The notes under the pieces are model-generated. The model had not been told where the DNA came from. It did not search any database and worked only from the letters and a program-made list of their open reading frames with translations. A stretch of DNA of 64,000 bases from Streptomyces sp. 7-21 (GTDB lineage Bacteria; Actinomycetota; Actinomycetes; Streptomycetales; Streptomycetaceae): assembly GCF_016741785.1 (NCBI RefSeq), contig NZ_JAERRL010000006.1, forward strand, positions 62,001 through 126,000. Direction: 5' to 3'. The position numbers were made by a program, and so were the translations under genes. Shown in pieces: positions 1-8,874 of the stretch (positions are counted from its first letter, which is position 1; each line of letters begins with the position of its first letter).

Positions 1-296
1 TCCCCGCCTACCTGCCGAGCCGCGAGGTGGCCCGGGAGGCGTTCACCAGCGACTACTTCGTCGGCGAGCCGGTCTACGACGTGCTGGACGAGGCGGCTGA
101 GCGGGTGCCGGAGTGGACCTGGGGGCCGAACGCGCTCGGGATGTTCTCCGTCACCGCCGACGAGCTGGGCCGGGTGGCCGCCGGCAGCGGTTCGATCCCG
201 GCGGCCGTGCGGCGGGTGCACGACGCCGCGGTGTCCGACATGCGGGAACGCGGCCTCGCGGTGCGCGATGCCGCCACGGAAGGGAGGACCGCGTGA
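1..296 (+). CDS. Sugar ABC transporter substrate-binding protein, C-terminal fragment
   Basis: Only the last ~98 residues are present, because the gene begins before the window. The reading is open from base 3 and ends in TGA at 294-296. The tail (SDYFVGEPVYDVLDEAAERV, then WGPN) looks like the C-lobe of family-1 extracellular solute-binding lipoproteins, which capture sugars for import. The call rests mainly on context: the stop overlaps the GTG start of a MalF-type permease and a MalG-type permease follows. The sugar cannot be read from this fragment. Confidence 0.7.
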   Translation, partial: PAYLPSREVAREAFTSDYFVGEPVYDVLDEAAERVPEWTWGPNALGMFSVTADELGRVAAGSGSIPAAVRRVHDAAVSDMRERGLAVRDAATEGRTA

Positions 297-1231
297 CCGT
301 GGTGTCCCCGGCGCGCGCCGGGACTGACGAGACGGGCGGCAGCCCCGAGCCGCCGCGGCGGCGGAGCGGGCGGCGCCCCGCGCTCGCCGCCGCGCTGCTG
401 GCCGGGCCGTTCGCGCTGCTGCTGACGGGCACCGTGCTGGTGCCGGTCGGCTACGCGCTCTACCTGAGCCTGTTCACCGAGCGGCTGTCGGGGCTCGGCT
501 TCGACGGGCCGCGCGAGGTGTTCGTGTGGTTCGGCAACTACGCCGACGTGCTGGGCGACGCGGCCTTCCGGGAGAGCGTGGCCAACGTCGCCCGGTACGC
601 GCTGGTGCACGTGCCGGTGATGCTGGGCGCGGCGCTGGTGCTGGCGCTGCTGCTCGACAGCGCGGTGGTGCGGCTGCGGCAGGTGTGGTCGCTCGCGGTG
701 TTCCTGCCGTACGCGGTGCCCGGCGTCATCGCAGGCCTGATCTGGGCCTACCTGTACAGCCCGGACATCGGGCCGGTCACCGGCCTGCTGTGGTTCGACC
801 CGTTCAGCAGCGGCGGCGTGCTGTTCTCGCTGGTGAACATGGGCACCTGGCAGTGGGTCGGCTACAACATGATCATCTTCTACACGGCGCTGCGGACGGT
901 GCCGCGCGAGCTGGTCGAGGCGGCGCGCGTGGACGGCGCGGGCCCGGTGCGCACCGCGCTGTCCGTGAAGGTGCCGGTGATCCGGCCCAGCGTGTTCGTG
1001 GCGCTGGTGTTCACCGTCATCGGCTCGCTCCAGCTGTTCACCGAGCCGCTGGTGCTGGGCAACTTCACCAGCTCGGTCACCACGACCTGGACGCCCAGCC
1101 TGTACGTCTACCAGTCGGCGTTCATCAGCAACGACTACGGCCGCGCCGCCGCCGCATCCATCCTGCTGGCGCTGGCCTCGGCCCTGCTGTCCGCGCTGGT
1201 GATGCGCCTGTCCGCCCGGAGGTCACGATGA
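293..1231 (+). CDS. Carbohydrate ABC transporter permease, MalF/UgpA type
   Basis: Inner-membrane permease of a CUT1-type sugar importer, 312 aa from the GTG at 293. This start gives a GTGA overlap with the upstream binding-protein gene. A basic N-terminal stretch (residues ~15-30) precedes the first hydrophobic helix (ALLAGPFALLLTGTVLVPVG), and about six membrane segments follow. The EAA loop that docks to the ATPase is clear near residues 203-220 (VEAARVDGAGPVRTALSVKV). The gene overlaps the next permease by 4 nt (ATGA). No ATPase gene is nearby; Streptomyces often share MsiK across such importers, so that is the likely energiser (inference). Confidence 0.9.
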   Translation: MTVVSPARAGTDETGGSPEPPRRRSGRRPALAAALLAGPFALLLTGTVLVPVGYALYLSLFTERLSGLGFDGPREVFVWFGNYADVLGDAAFRESVANVARYALVHVPVMLGAALVLALLLDSAVVRLRQVWSLAVFLPYAVPGVIAGLIWAYLYSPDIGPVTGLLWFDPFSSGGVLFSLVNMGTWQWVGYNMIIFYTALRTVPRELVEAARVDGAGPVRTALSVKVPVIRPSVFVALVFTVIGSLQLFTEPLVLGNFTSSVTTTWTPSLYVYQSAFISNDYGRAAAASILLALASALLSALVMRLSARRSR

Positions 1232-2109
1232 GCACGGCACGCACCGCCCCGGCCCGAGGGCGGCCCGCCTCCGCCTCGCGCTGGACGTCGCGGGGGGCTG
1301 TCCACCTGTTGCTGGTGCTGGCGGCGCTGTACAGCGTGCTGCCGCTGGTGTGGCTGGTCACATCCGCCACGAAGTCCATGGGCGACTTCTCCACCACCAG
1401 CGCCTTCGAGCTGGGCGACTGGAATCTCTTCGCCAACATCGGCGACCTGTTCGCCGAGGAGGACGGCGTCTTCCTGGCATGGGTGCGCAACTCCCTGCTG
1501 TACGCGGGCGTCGGCGCCGTGCTCGGGGCGCTGGTCTGCGCCGCCTGCGGCTACGCCATCGCCAAGCTCGACTTCCCGGGCCGGCGGCTGCTGTTCGCCG
1601 TGACGCTGACCGGCGTGCTCGTGCCGACCACGGCGCTGGCGCTGCCGCTGTACCTGCTGGCGACGGACCTGCGGCTGGTGGACACCTTCTGGGCGGTCTT
1701 CCTGCCGCTGCTGACCAACCCGTTCGGCGTGTACCTGGCCCGCGCCTACGCCGAGGCGGCCGTGCCGGACGAGGTGCTGGAGGCCGCGCGGATGGACGGC
1801 GCGGGCGAGCTGCGGACGTTCTTCACCGTGGCACTGCCGATGATGGTGCCGGGCGTGGTCACCGTCCTGCTGTTCCAGTTCGTCGGCATCTGGAACAACT
1901 TCTTCCTGCCGCTGGTGATGCTCACCGATCCGGACCTGTTCCCCGTCACCCTCGGCCTGTTCCAGTGGAGCACCCGCGTGAGCCAGTTCCCCCAGTACAA
2001 CCCGCTCGTCATCACCGGTTCGCTGCTCGCGGTGGTGCCGCTGATCGCCGCGTTCGTCGTGCTCCAGCGGCAGTGGCGGTCCGGCCTGGCCGCCGGGAGC
2101 GTGAAGTGA
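1228..2109 (+). CDS. Carbohydrate ABC transporter permease, MalG/UgpE type
   Basis: Second permease subunit, 293 aa, starting at the ATG that overlaps the stop of the partner permease. It has the MalG layout: one N-terminal helix (LLLVLAALYSVLPLVWLVTS), an extracytoplasmic stretch, then five more helices. The EAA loop reads LEAARMDGAGELRTFFTVAL, followed by PMMVPG. A late helix segment (WNNFFLPLVML) is typical of the subfamily. It forms the heterodimeric channel with the product at 293-1231. Its own stop overlaps the GTG of the dehydrogenase gene, so the four genes are probably co-transcribed and translationally coupled. Confidence 0.9.
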   Translation: MSTARTAPARGRPASASRWTSRGAVHLLLVLAALYSVLPLVWLVTSATKSMGDFSTTSAFELGDWNLFANIGDLFAEEDGVFLAWVRNSLLYAGVGAVLGALVCAACGYAIAKLDFPGRRLLFAVTLTGVLVPTTALALPLYLLATDLRLVDTFWAVFLPLLTNPFGVYLARAYAEAAVPDEVLEAARMDGAGELRTFFTVALPMMVPGVVTVLLFQFVGIWNNFFLPLVMLTDPDLFPVTLGLFQWSTRVSQFPQYNPLVITGSLLAVVPLIAAFVVLQRQWRSGLAAGSVK

Positions 2110-3125
2110 CGGGCGGGCGGCGGCCGCGCACGCTGCTGGCGATGGACGAGCCCACGCTGCGCACGCAGTTCGGCGAGGCGGAGCTGGCCCGGCTGCGGGC
2201 GGCCGCCACGCTCGGCGAGCCGCTGGCCGTGCACGAGCTGCACTCCCCCGCCGCGCGGCGGGCGCTGGCCGGGGCGGAGGTGCTGCTGACCTCCTGGGGC
2301 TGCCCGGCGCTCGACGAAGAGGTGCTCGGCCGCGCCCCGCGGCTGCGGGCGGTGCTGCACGCGGCGGGATCGGTGCGCGCGCACGTCTCACCGGCGGTGT
2401 TCGACCGCGGGATCCTCGTGACGACGGCGGCGGAGGCCAACGCGGTGCCCGTCGCGCAGTACACGCTCGCGGCGGTGCTGTGGGCGTTCAAGAAGGTGCC
2501 GTTCCTCGCCGCCGACGCCCGGCGCCACCGCGAGGACTGGTCCTACCGGGAGCGGCGCGGCGAACTGTCCGCCGTGGACCGGACGGTGGTGCTCGTCGGC
2601 TTCTCCCGGATCGGCCGGCGCGTGACGCGGCTGCTGGTCGACGGCGGCCTGGCGCGCGTGCTCGTCGTCGACCCGGTGGCCGACCCGGCGGCGGTCCGGG
2701 CGGCCGGCGCCGAGCCGGTGGCGCTGGCCGAGGCGCTGCCGCAGGCCGACGTGCTCAGCCTGCACGCCCCGGCCCTGCCGGAGACCCGGCACCTGATCGG
2801 CGCGGCCGAGCTGGCGGCGCTGCCGCCCGGCGCCGTGCTGATCAACACCGCGCGCGGCGCGCTGGTGGACACCGCCGCGCTCGAAGCGGCGTGCCAGGAC
2901 GGGCGGCTGCACGCCATCCTCGACGTCACGGATCCCGAGCCGCTGCCCGCCGGGTCCCCGCTGTACGACCTGCCGAACGTGGTGATCACGCCGCACATCG
3001 CCGGGTCGCTCGGCTCGGAGACGCGCCGCATGGCGGCGGCCGCGCTGACCGAACTGGAGCGCTACGCGGCCGGGCTGCCGCCGCTGGACCCGGTTCCCAG
3101 GGAGGCTATGGCGGTATGGGCGTGA
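2106..3125 (+). CDS. D-isomer-specific 2-hydroxyacid dehydrogenase
   Basis: NAD(P)-dependent oxidoreductase of the PGDH/glyoxylate-reductase family, 339 aa from the GTG at 2106 (GTGA overlap with the permease). The Rossmann dinucleotide loop reads VGFSRIG around residues 164-170. The catalytic triad is visible as Arg250 (INTARGALVD), Glu279 (DPEPLP) and His297 (TPHIAGS). Members interconvert 2-keto acids and D-2-hydroxy acids. Placement inside a sugar-import operon suggests a role in sugar-acid catabolism (inference). The substrate is unknown. Confidence 0.88.
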   Translation: MTGGRRPRTLLAMDEPTLRTQFGEAELARLRAAATLGEPLAVHELHSPAARRALAGAEVLLTSWGCPALDEEVLGRAPRLRAVLHAAGSVRAHVSPAVFDRGILVTTAAEANAVPVAQYTLAAVLWAFKKVPFLAADARRHREDWSYRERRGELSAVDRTVVLVGFSRIGRRVTRLLVDGGLARVLVVDPVADPAAVRAAGAEPVALAEALPQADVLSLHAPALPETRHLIGAAELAALPPGAVLINTARGALVDTAALEAACQDGRLHAILDVTDPEPLPAGSPLYDLPNVVITPHIAGSLGSETRRMAAAALTELERYAAGLPPLDPVPREAMAVWA

Positions 3126-3198
3126 CAAACCGCGCGCCCACGGCCGCAGCAGACCGCGGCAAGGACAGCGACCACGGCAACACGAGGACGGAGACGGC

Positions 3199-5223
3199 AT
3201 GACAGACGGCACGGACCCGGCGCCTGAGGACCGGACGCTTTCGCCGTACACCGGCTGGACGCGGGCGCACTGGACCGCGCTGGCCGACCGGATGCTGGCC
3301 GCGCTGGAGCCCTACCGCTCCCCCGGCGGCGCGCGCGTGGTGCTGCCGGGGCCCGCCAGCCGGTCGGGGCCGGACTCGGACGCGCTGGAGGGCTACGCCC
3401 GGTCGTTCCTGCTGGCGGGCTTCCGGATCACCGGCGAACGCGGCGAGGGCGCGGTCGCGACCCGCCTGCTGGAGACGTACGCGGCTGGGCTGGCGGCGGG
3501 CACCGACCCGGGCTCGCCCGAGTACTGGCCGCGCCCCGACGTGCTCGGCCAGGCCAAGGTCGAGGCCGCCTCGGTCGCGCTGGTGCTCCAGATGACGCGG
3601 CCCTGGCTGTGGGACCGGCTGGACGAGGGCGTGCGCGAGCGGACCGTGGCCTGGCTGGCGACCGTGATCGGGCAGGAGTACCCGCCGATCAACTGGGTGT
3701 GGTTCCGTATCGTCGTCGAGTCGTTCCTGCGCGAGGCGGGCGGCCCGTGGTCGGCCGCGGACATCGAGGAGGACCTGGCGGTCCACGCCTCGCTGCGGCG
3801 CGCGGACGGCTGGCTGACGGACGGCGACGGCCTGCGCGCCTACGACCACTACACGGGCTGGGCGCTGCACCTGTACCCGCTGCTGTGGGCGGATCTGTTC
3901 GACGTCACCGGATCGCTGATCAGCCCGGAGCTGCGCGCGACGTGGGCCGCGGACCTGCGCCGCTACCTGGCCGACGCGGTGTGCCTGGTCGGCGCGGACG
4001 GCTCACCGCTGCTCCAGGGCCGCAGCCTGGTGTACCGCTTCGCCGCCGCGGCCCCGCTGTGGACCGCCGCCTACACCGGCGCCGGCGGGCCCGCGCCGGG
4101 GCTGGTGCGCCGGGCGGCCAGCGGCATGCTGCGGCACTTCGCGGACCGCGGCGCGCCGGACGGCGACGGCCTGCTGACGCTGGGCTGGCACCGGGCGTGG
4201 CCCGCGATGCGGCAGTCGTACTCGGGCCCCGCGTCGCCGTACTGGGCCGCCAAGGGCATGCTCGGTCTGGCCCTGCCCGCCGGCCACCCGGTGTGGACCG
4301 CCACGGAGGAGCCGCTGCCGGTGGAGACCGGCGACGTGGCGCGCGTGATCGCGGCGCCCGGCTGGCTGGTGGGCGCCCGGCGGGACGAGGGCGTGGCGGT
4401 GGTGCTCAATCACGGCACCGACCACGCCGCGCCCAGCTCCGAGGAGACCGACGCGCCGCTGTACGCGCGGCTCGGCTACTCGACGGCGACGCTGCCGCCG
4501 CAGACCGGCCCGACGGTCGCCGATCCGCTCGACAACGCGGTGGTCGTCCTCGACACGGCGGGACGGGCCACGCACCGCGCCGGGTTCACGCCGCTGTACG
4601 CCCGCGAACTCGACGGCGGGGTGCTGGCGGCCGCTTCGTCGGGGCCGGTGCGCTGGGTGGACACCAGCGGCGAGGAGGACGTGCCCGACCACGGCTCGGG
4701 CAGGCCGGGGCGCAGCACCCCCGGGCCGGTGCTCACGGTCGCGTCGCTGCTGCGCGGCACCACGGAGGTCCGGCTGGCGCGCGTGGACCACCCGGGCTCC
4801 GTGCCGCCCGCCTGGCGGGAGGTGCGGCTGGGCGGCTGGCCGGTCTCCTCCGACGAGCCGCCGCGCACCGGCCCCGGGGCGCGGGCCGCCACCGCCGGCG
4901 GGCTGGTCTCGCGGGTGGTGGCGCTGCTCGGCTTCCCCGACTCGGGCGTGGCAGTGGAACGGGACACCAGCCCGCTGGGCACCCACACCGCCGTGCCGTG
5001 GCTGGCGACCGGCGGCACCGTGCCGCTCGGCGAGGTGCTGGCGGCGGTGGTGTCGCTGCGCCGCGGCGCAGCGGCAGCGGGGGCCGGGGACGCCGGCGCC
5101 GCCGGGGAGGAGCTGCCCGAGATCACGGCCGTGACGGGCGACGCGGGCGGCCACCAGGTCACGGTGCGCTGGCCCGACGGGCTGGTCTCGGTGGCCGGGC
5201 TGCCCGCCGCCGGGTCCCGGTAG
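3199..5223 (+). CDS. DUF2264 domain-containing protein
   Basis: A 674-aa cytosolic protein without signal peptide. The N-terminal ~360 residues look like DUF2264: the GPASRSGPDSDALEGYARSF opening, WPRPDVLGQAKVEAASVALV, PPINWVWFRIVVESFLREAG, and RAYDHYTGWALHLYPLLWAD near residues 215-235. These features recall the (alpha/alpha) toroid sugar-hydrolase-like fold. The C-terminal ~300 residues are less recognisable and probably beta-rich. The family has no firmly assigned reaction known to me. It sits 73 nt after the dehydrogenase with an ACGGAGACGGC ribosome site, so it is probably the last gene of the sugar operon and may process an imported oligosaccharide (inference). It converges on the thioesterase with a 21-nt gap. 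Confidence 0.82.
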   Translation: MTDGTDPAPEDRTLSPYTGWTRAHWTALADRMLAALEPYRSPGGARVVLPGPASRSGPDSDALEGYARSFLLAGFRITGERGEGAVATRLLETYAAGLAAGTDPGSPEYWPRPDVLGQAKVEAASVALVLQMTRPWLWDRLDEGVRERTVAWLATVIGQEYPPINWVWFRIVVESFLREAGGPWSAADIEEDLAVHASLRRADGWLTDGDGLRAYDHYTGWALHLYPLLWADLFDVTGSLISPELRATWAADLRRYLADAVCLVGADGSPLLQGRSLVYRFAAAAPLWTAAYTGAGGPAPGLVRRAASGMLRHFADRGAPDGDGLLTLGWHRAWPAMRQSYSGPASPYWAAKGMLGLALPAGHPVWTATEEPLPVETGDVARVIAAPGWLVGARRDEGVAVVLNHGTDHAAPSSEETDAPLYARLGYSTATLPPQTGPTVADPLDNAVVVLDTAGRATHRAGFTPLYARELDGGVLAAASSGPVRWVDTSGEEDVPDHGSGRPGRSTPGPVLTVASLLRGTTEVRLARVDHPGSVPPAWREVRLGGWPVSSDEPPRTGPGARAATAGGLVSRVVALLGFPDSGVAVERDTSPLGTHTAVPWLATGGTVPLGEVLAAVVSLRRGAAAAGAGDAGAAGEELPEITAVTGDAGGHQVTVRWPDGLVSVAGLPAAGSR

Positions 5224-5244
5224 GGCCGGGGGTGTGGCAGGGCG

Positions 5245-6012
5245 TCAGGCCGGGGGGCGGGCCAGCAGCGGCCCGGTGAGGTCCGCCACGACCCGCTCCT
5301 GGTGGTCGGCCAGGTAGAAGTGCCCGCCGGGATAGACGCGCAGGCCGAACGGGCCGCTGGTCATCTCGCGCCACTGCGCCACCTCCTCCGGCGCCGCCTT
5401 CGGGTCGCGGTCACCGGTGAGCGCGAGCACGGGGCAGCGCAGCTGGTGCCCGGGGCGGTGCCGGTAGGTCTCGGCGGCCCGGTAGTCGGCGCGGACGGCG
5501 GGCAGCACCAGGCTCCGCAGGTCCGGGTCGGCCAGCACCTGCGCCTGGGTGCCGTCGAGGGCGAGGAGTTCGGCGACGATCCCGTCATCGTCCCGCTTGT
5601 GCACGTCCTCCGACTGCGTCACGGTGGGCGCCCGGCGCCCGGAGACCGCCAGCACGGCGGGCACGGTGCCGGCGTCCGCCTCCAGCCGCCGGGCCAGTTC
5701 GTAGGCGACGAGCGAGCCCATGCTGTGGCCGAAGAGGGCGACCGGCCGGTCGGTGAACGGCAGCAGCGCCGCGTAGACGGCGTCGGCCAGGTCCTGCACG
5801 ACGTCGATGGGCTCCTCGGCGCGGCGGTCCTGGCGCCCGGGGTACTGGACCGCGAGCAGCTCCGCGCCGGGGGGCATCAGGCGGGACATGGCGTGGAAGT
5901 AGCTGGCGGAGCCGCCCGCGTGCGGCAGGCAGACCAGGCGGAGGCGGCAGTCGGGGCGGGGGTGGAACCGGCGGATCCAGCGGTCGCCCGGTTCGGCGGC
6001 GTGCGCGGTCAC
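5245..6012 (-). CDS. Type II thioesterase (alpha/beta hydrolase)
   Basis: Stand-alone editing thioesterase of the NRPS/PKS type, 255 aa. The family releases mis-primed or stalled acyl groups from carrier-protein arms. The N-terminus (RRFHPRPDCRLRLVCLPHAG) and QYPGRQDR are typical. The nucleophile elbow GHSMGS places Ser97, the acid is Asp201 or Asp203 (TGDRDP), and the base is His231 (PGGHFYL). The open reading extends upstream to 6198, but the GTG at 6012 (VTAHAAEPGD) fits the family length and follows an AGGACGG site. No NRPS or PKS gene is in the window. It lies downstream of the decayed lasso genes on the same strand, 148 nt away, so it is either a bystander or another remnant. Confidence 0.9.
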   Translation of the reverse strand: MTAHAAEPGDRWIRRFHPRPDCRLRLVCLPHAGGSASYFHAMSRLMPPGAELLAVQYPGRQDRRAEEPIDVVQDLADAVYAALLPFTDRPVALFGHSMGSLVAYELARRLEADAGTVPAVLAVSGRRAPTVTQSEDVHKRDDDGIVAELLALDGTQAQVLADPDLRSLVLPAVRADYRAAETYRHRPGHQLRCPVLALTGDRDPKAAPEEVAQWREMTSGPFGLRVYPGGHFYLADHQERVVADLTGPLLARPPA

Positions 6013-6160
6013 GTGTGTCCGTCCTGTCGTGCGGTCCCGTGTGACGTCCGGTCGTTCCGGCGGGGCTTGCAGCCGGATACCTGCCTCAGCGGGCGCCCCG
6101 CCATGCACGCGCTGGGGGCCGGGCGGCAGGGTGGATCCGCTCGCGACGTCCGCATCGGTT

Positions 6161-8041
6161 TCACTCCGTGCGCGCCGAGGCAGCGACGGTGGCGTCATCC
6201 TGTCCCTCTTGAAGGGCCAGCAGCTCAGCGAAGACCGAGGGCTTCGCTGTGAGCTGCGCGTAGGAACCGGTCTCGGCCACGCGGCCGTGGTCGAGCACGA
6301 TGATGCGATCGGCGTGGCGGGTGCTGGCTAGCCGGTGGGTGACGAGGAACGTGATCCGGTTGGCCGCCAGAACCCGTAGGGAGGCAAACAGGGCGGCTTC
6401 GGCGCGGGCGTCGAGGGCGGAGGTGGGCTCGTCCATGACGAGGACCTGGGTGTCGCGGTGGAAGGCCCGTGCCAGGGCGATGCGCTGCCACTGGCCGCCG
6501 GAGAGGTCGTGTCCGCCCCACCAGGACCGCGCCAGGGAGGTGTCGAGGCCATGGGGAAGGGCGGCGAGCACGGTGTCCGCGCGGGCCGCCGTGGCGGCGG
6601 TGTGTACCGCCGCGTCGCCCTCCGGACGCGGGGCACCAAGGTTGATGTTCTCCCGGGCGGTGAGCGGCCAGCGGGTGTAGTCCTGGGGCACGAGCGCGAC
6701 GTGGCGCCACACGGTTGCCGGGTCGGCGTCGGCCAGGTCCGTGTCGTCCCAGCGGACGGTGCCGGTACCAGGGAGGAACAGGCCGGTGATGAGCCGGGTG
6801 AGGGTGGTCTTGCCGGAGCCGTTCTCGCCGACGAGCGCGATGACTTCGCCGGGTTCGGCCGTCAGGGACACGTCTGCTACGGCTGGCGTGGTGGTACCGG
6901 GGTAGGTGTAGGTGACGTGGTCCAGCTCGATCCGTTTCGGGCCCTGGTCACGGATGGCGATGGTGCCCCGGCGGGTGGCGTGCCGGCTGGCCAGGGCGAT
7001 GAAGTGGCACCAGTCGTCCAGGTACAGGCTGGTGCGGAACAGCCGGGCGGCGGTGCGCATGGCAGCTGTGAGCGTGGCGTTGGCCAGGCGCAGGGCGACT
7101 ACCGCTGAGCCGGCCGCCGCCAGGCCGAGGCGGCCGGTCACGGCGAGAGCGGCGAGTGTGGCCCAGGCAGCGAGCTGCGCTCCGGCCGCCGCGAGGTCTC
7201 CGGCGGCACGGACCCGTTCGCTCTGGCGGACGGCGGCCAGGGCCTCGTTCTCCAGGCGCAGCGAGATGTCCCGGTAGCGGCTGGTGAGGAAGTCCGCCAT
7301 GAGGTTGGTGCGCACCTCGGCGCCGGTGTTGCGGTCGGTGATGTAGCCGCGCAGGGTGCCGCGCAGTCGCCGGTCGGACAGGGTGCGGTGGGTGGCGGCG
7401 TGCTCGGTGCGGGCCGCGCCTACCGCGGCGACGGCACGCGGGAGCGCGGCGGCCACCAGTAGCGGGATGAGCACCGGGTGCAGCGCGGTCAGAATTGTGG
7501 CCGCCGCGGCGATCTGCGCGAGCGCGGCCAGGGTCGCCTGGGCGTCCTCGACGAGTTCGGTCATGGCCTGGGCGCCGTCGCCAGCGGCTTCCAGAGCGTC
7601 GTCGACGCCGGGGTTCTCGTAGGCGGCCAGTTCCATGCTGGTCGCGGCAGCGAGCACGGCGAGGTCGGCCTCGCGCACGCATACGGGGGCGACGCGGGCG
7701 GCGGCGAGCCGGGCGGCCGCGTCCGCCGCGTACCGCACCAGCAGCACGACGACGATGGCGGCCAGCGCCGGTGCGGCGGCGCGGGCGCGCTCACTGGCGG
7801 GGCCGTCTTGCAGAAGGTGTCCGAGGGCGCCGGAGACGGCCAGCAGCCCGATGGCCGCTGCCACGGCGGCCAGGGCCTGGCCGCCGAGAACGACGAGGAC
7901 GGCGCGCCGGTCGGCTCGCCAGGCGAGAGCCGCGGCGCGGCCGAGTGTGGCTGGCAAGCGGGCGGCTACCGCGGTCGTCGTCATCTGCACGACCTGCTGA
8001 TGGTGCGCGTCGGCGGCCAGGCGGGGCGTGGGTGTGGTCAT
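6161..8041 (-). CDS. ABC transporter, fused permease and ATPase; probable lasso-peptide exporter
   Basis: Half-transporter with an N-terminal membrane domain and a C-terminal nucleotide-binding domain, 626 aa from the ATG at 8041. Walker A reads GENGSGKTT, the signature LSGGQWQRIALARA, Walker B VLVMDEPTSALD and the H-loop VTHRL. About six hydrophobic segments precede the ATPase (e.g. VVLGGQALAAVAAAIGLLAV). Lasso clusters usually carry such an exporter for the mature peptide, and it lies directly after the RRE/B2 gene on the same strand. Start choice is uncertain: GTG 8116, ATG 8041 and ATG 7984 are all open, and none has a strong ribosome site. The reading frame itself is intact. Confidence 0.85.
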   Translation of the reverse strand: MTTPTPRLAADAHHQQVVQMTTTAVAARLPATLGRAAALAWRADRRAVLVVLGGQALAAVAAAIGLLAVSGALGHLLQDGPASERARAAAPALAAIVVVLLVRYAADAAARLAAARVAPVCVREADLAVLAAATSMELAAYENPGVDDALEAAGDGAQAMTELVEDAQATLAALAQIAAAATILTALHPVLIPLLVAAALPRAVAAVGAARTEHAATHRTLSDRRLRGTLRGYITDRNTGAEVRTNLMADFLTSRYRDISLRLENEALAAVRQSERVRAAGDLAAAGAQLAAWATLAALAVTGRLGLAAAGSAVVALRLANATLTAAMRTAARLFRTSLYLDDWCHFIALASRHATRRGTIAIRDQGPKRIELDHVTYTYPGTTTPAVADVSLTAEPGEVIALVGENGSGKTTLTRLITGLFLPGTGTVRWDDTDLADADPATVWRHVALVPQDYTRWPLTARENINLGAPRPEGDAAVHTAATAARADTVLAALPHGLDTSLARSWWGGHDLSGGQWQRIALARAFHRDTQVLVMDEPTSALDARAEAALFASLRVLAANRITFLVTHRLASTRHADRIIVLDHGRVAETGSYAQLTAKPSVFAELLALQEGQDDATVAASARTE

Positions 8042-8149
8042 GCACCCCATCAGCGCGAGAACCGGGAGGAGGCGGCAACGCAATTTGGCGCACGGCAGGG
8101 TGTAGGCGCTGGTCACCAGCCAGCAGCGTCAACACCGCCGCCCTGATGT

Positions 8150-8872
8150 TCACTCGTTTGCGTGATTGTCCGGAAGGGGCGGGACGGCGTGGACCGGGGC
8201 CCAGGGCCTGTCGGGGGCATAAGCGCCGACCGCGCTCCCGGCCGGGGTAGTCACCCAGGCGTGGGCCTCGTTCGGCAACGGCCTGGCGCCGAGCACCAGG
8301 TGGACACGGCGGCCCGTCAGCGCCGCCGCGACCGTCGTGGCCGTGGCGACTTCCAGGCAGGCCAAGCGGCCAGGCCACCACACGGGACGGGCAGCCAGGA
8401 CGGCGGCGTGCAGCGTCGCGGCCTGCCGTGCCGTCGCCGGCGGCAGATGCCGCACCGCGGCAAGCAGGGCCAGCAGCCGGCACAGGGGCAGTACCTTCAC
8501 CACGGCAACGGCCACCGCCAGCCCGACCGCGGCCACCAGGCGGTGACGCCACCGCACCCGTCCAGCCAGCGGAGGCGGCCCGGCCACCGTTGCAGCTTCC
8601 GTGAGCGGCTTCGTGCCGGGCGGTGCGGGCAGCAGCCCGGCGGCGGCCAGCCCCTCCGCAGCGTCGGCCAGCGCGGTACGGACGCGGACCTCATCCTGGC
8701 CCTGAGCGGTAAGGGCCTTTGCCAGCGGGACGGTACTGCCGTGGCACAGCACCGTGTCCAGCACATGGACGGCGTCCGGGCTAAGCCACAGCCATCGGTC
8801 GCGGACGACATCCAGCGCGGCGATCGTGCCGTCCGCAAGGCGGACGGCGGTCATCAGCGGGTGCGAGTGCAA
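8150..8872 (-). CDS. Lasso-peptide RRE/B2 fusion (precursor recognition plus leader peptidase)
   Basis: 240 aa, two domains. Residues ~1-85 resemble a PqqD-like RiPP recognition element (TAVRLADGTIAALDVVRDRW, then WLSPDAVHVLDTVL), which binds the precursor leader. Residues ~110-240 match the transglutaminase-like lasso B2 protease: a hydrophobic segment (LVAAVGLAVAVAVVKVLPLC), WWPGRLACLEVATATT with catalytic Cys172, and NEAHAWVTTPAG with His204. The domain order is that of fused B1-B2 proteins. The start is uncertain: TTG 8872 sits 10 nt after GGAGG inside the upstream gene; ATG 8854 is the alternative. The frame is undamaged although its partner macrocyclase is broken. Confidence 0.82.
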   Translation of the reverse strand: MHSHPLMTAVRLADGTIAALDVVRDRWLWLSPDAVHVLDTVLCHGSTVPLAKALTAQGQDEVRVRTALADAAEGLAAAGLLPAPPGTKPLTEAATVAGPPPLAGRVRWRHRLVAAVGLAVAVAVVKVLPLCRLLALLAAVRHLPPATARQAATLHAAVLAARPVWWPGRLACLEVATATTVAAALTGRRVHLVLGARPLPNEAHAWVTTPAGSAVGAYAPDRPWAPVHAVPPLPDNHANE

Positions 8873-8874
8873 GG

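Noticed and set aside
8000..8153. A GTG at 8153 overlapping the RRE/B2 stop opens a third frame ahead of the ABC exporter (starts N-I-R-A-A-V-L-T-L-L-A-G-D).
   Set aside because: It overlaps the exporter in a different frame and turns into Arg/Pro-rich shadow sequence after ~30 codons. It could be a remnant of a lost small gene, but support is too thin.
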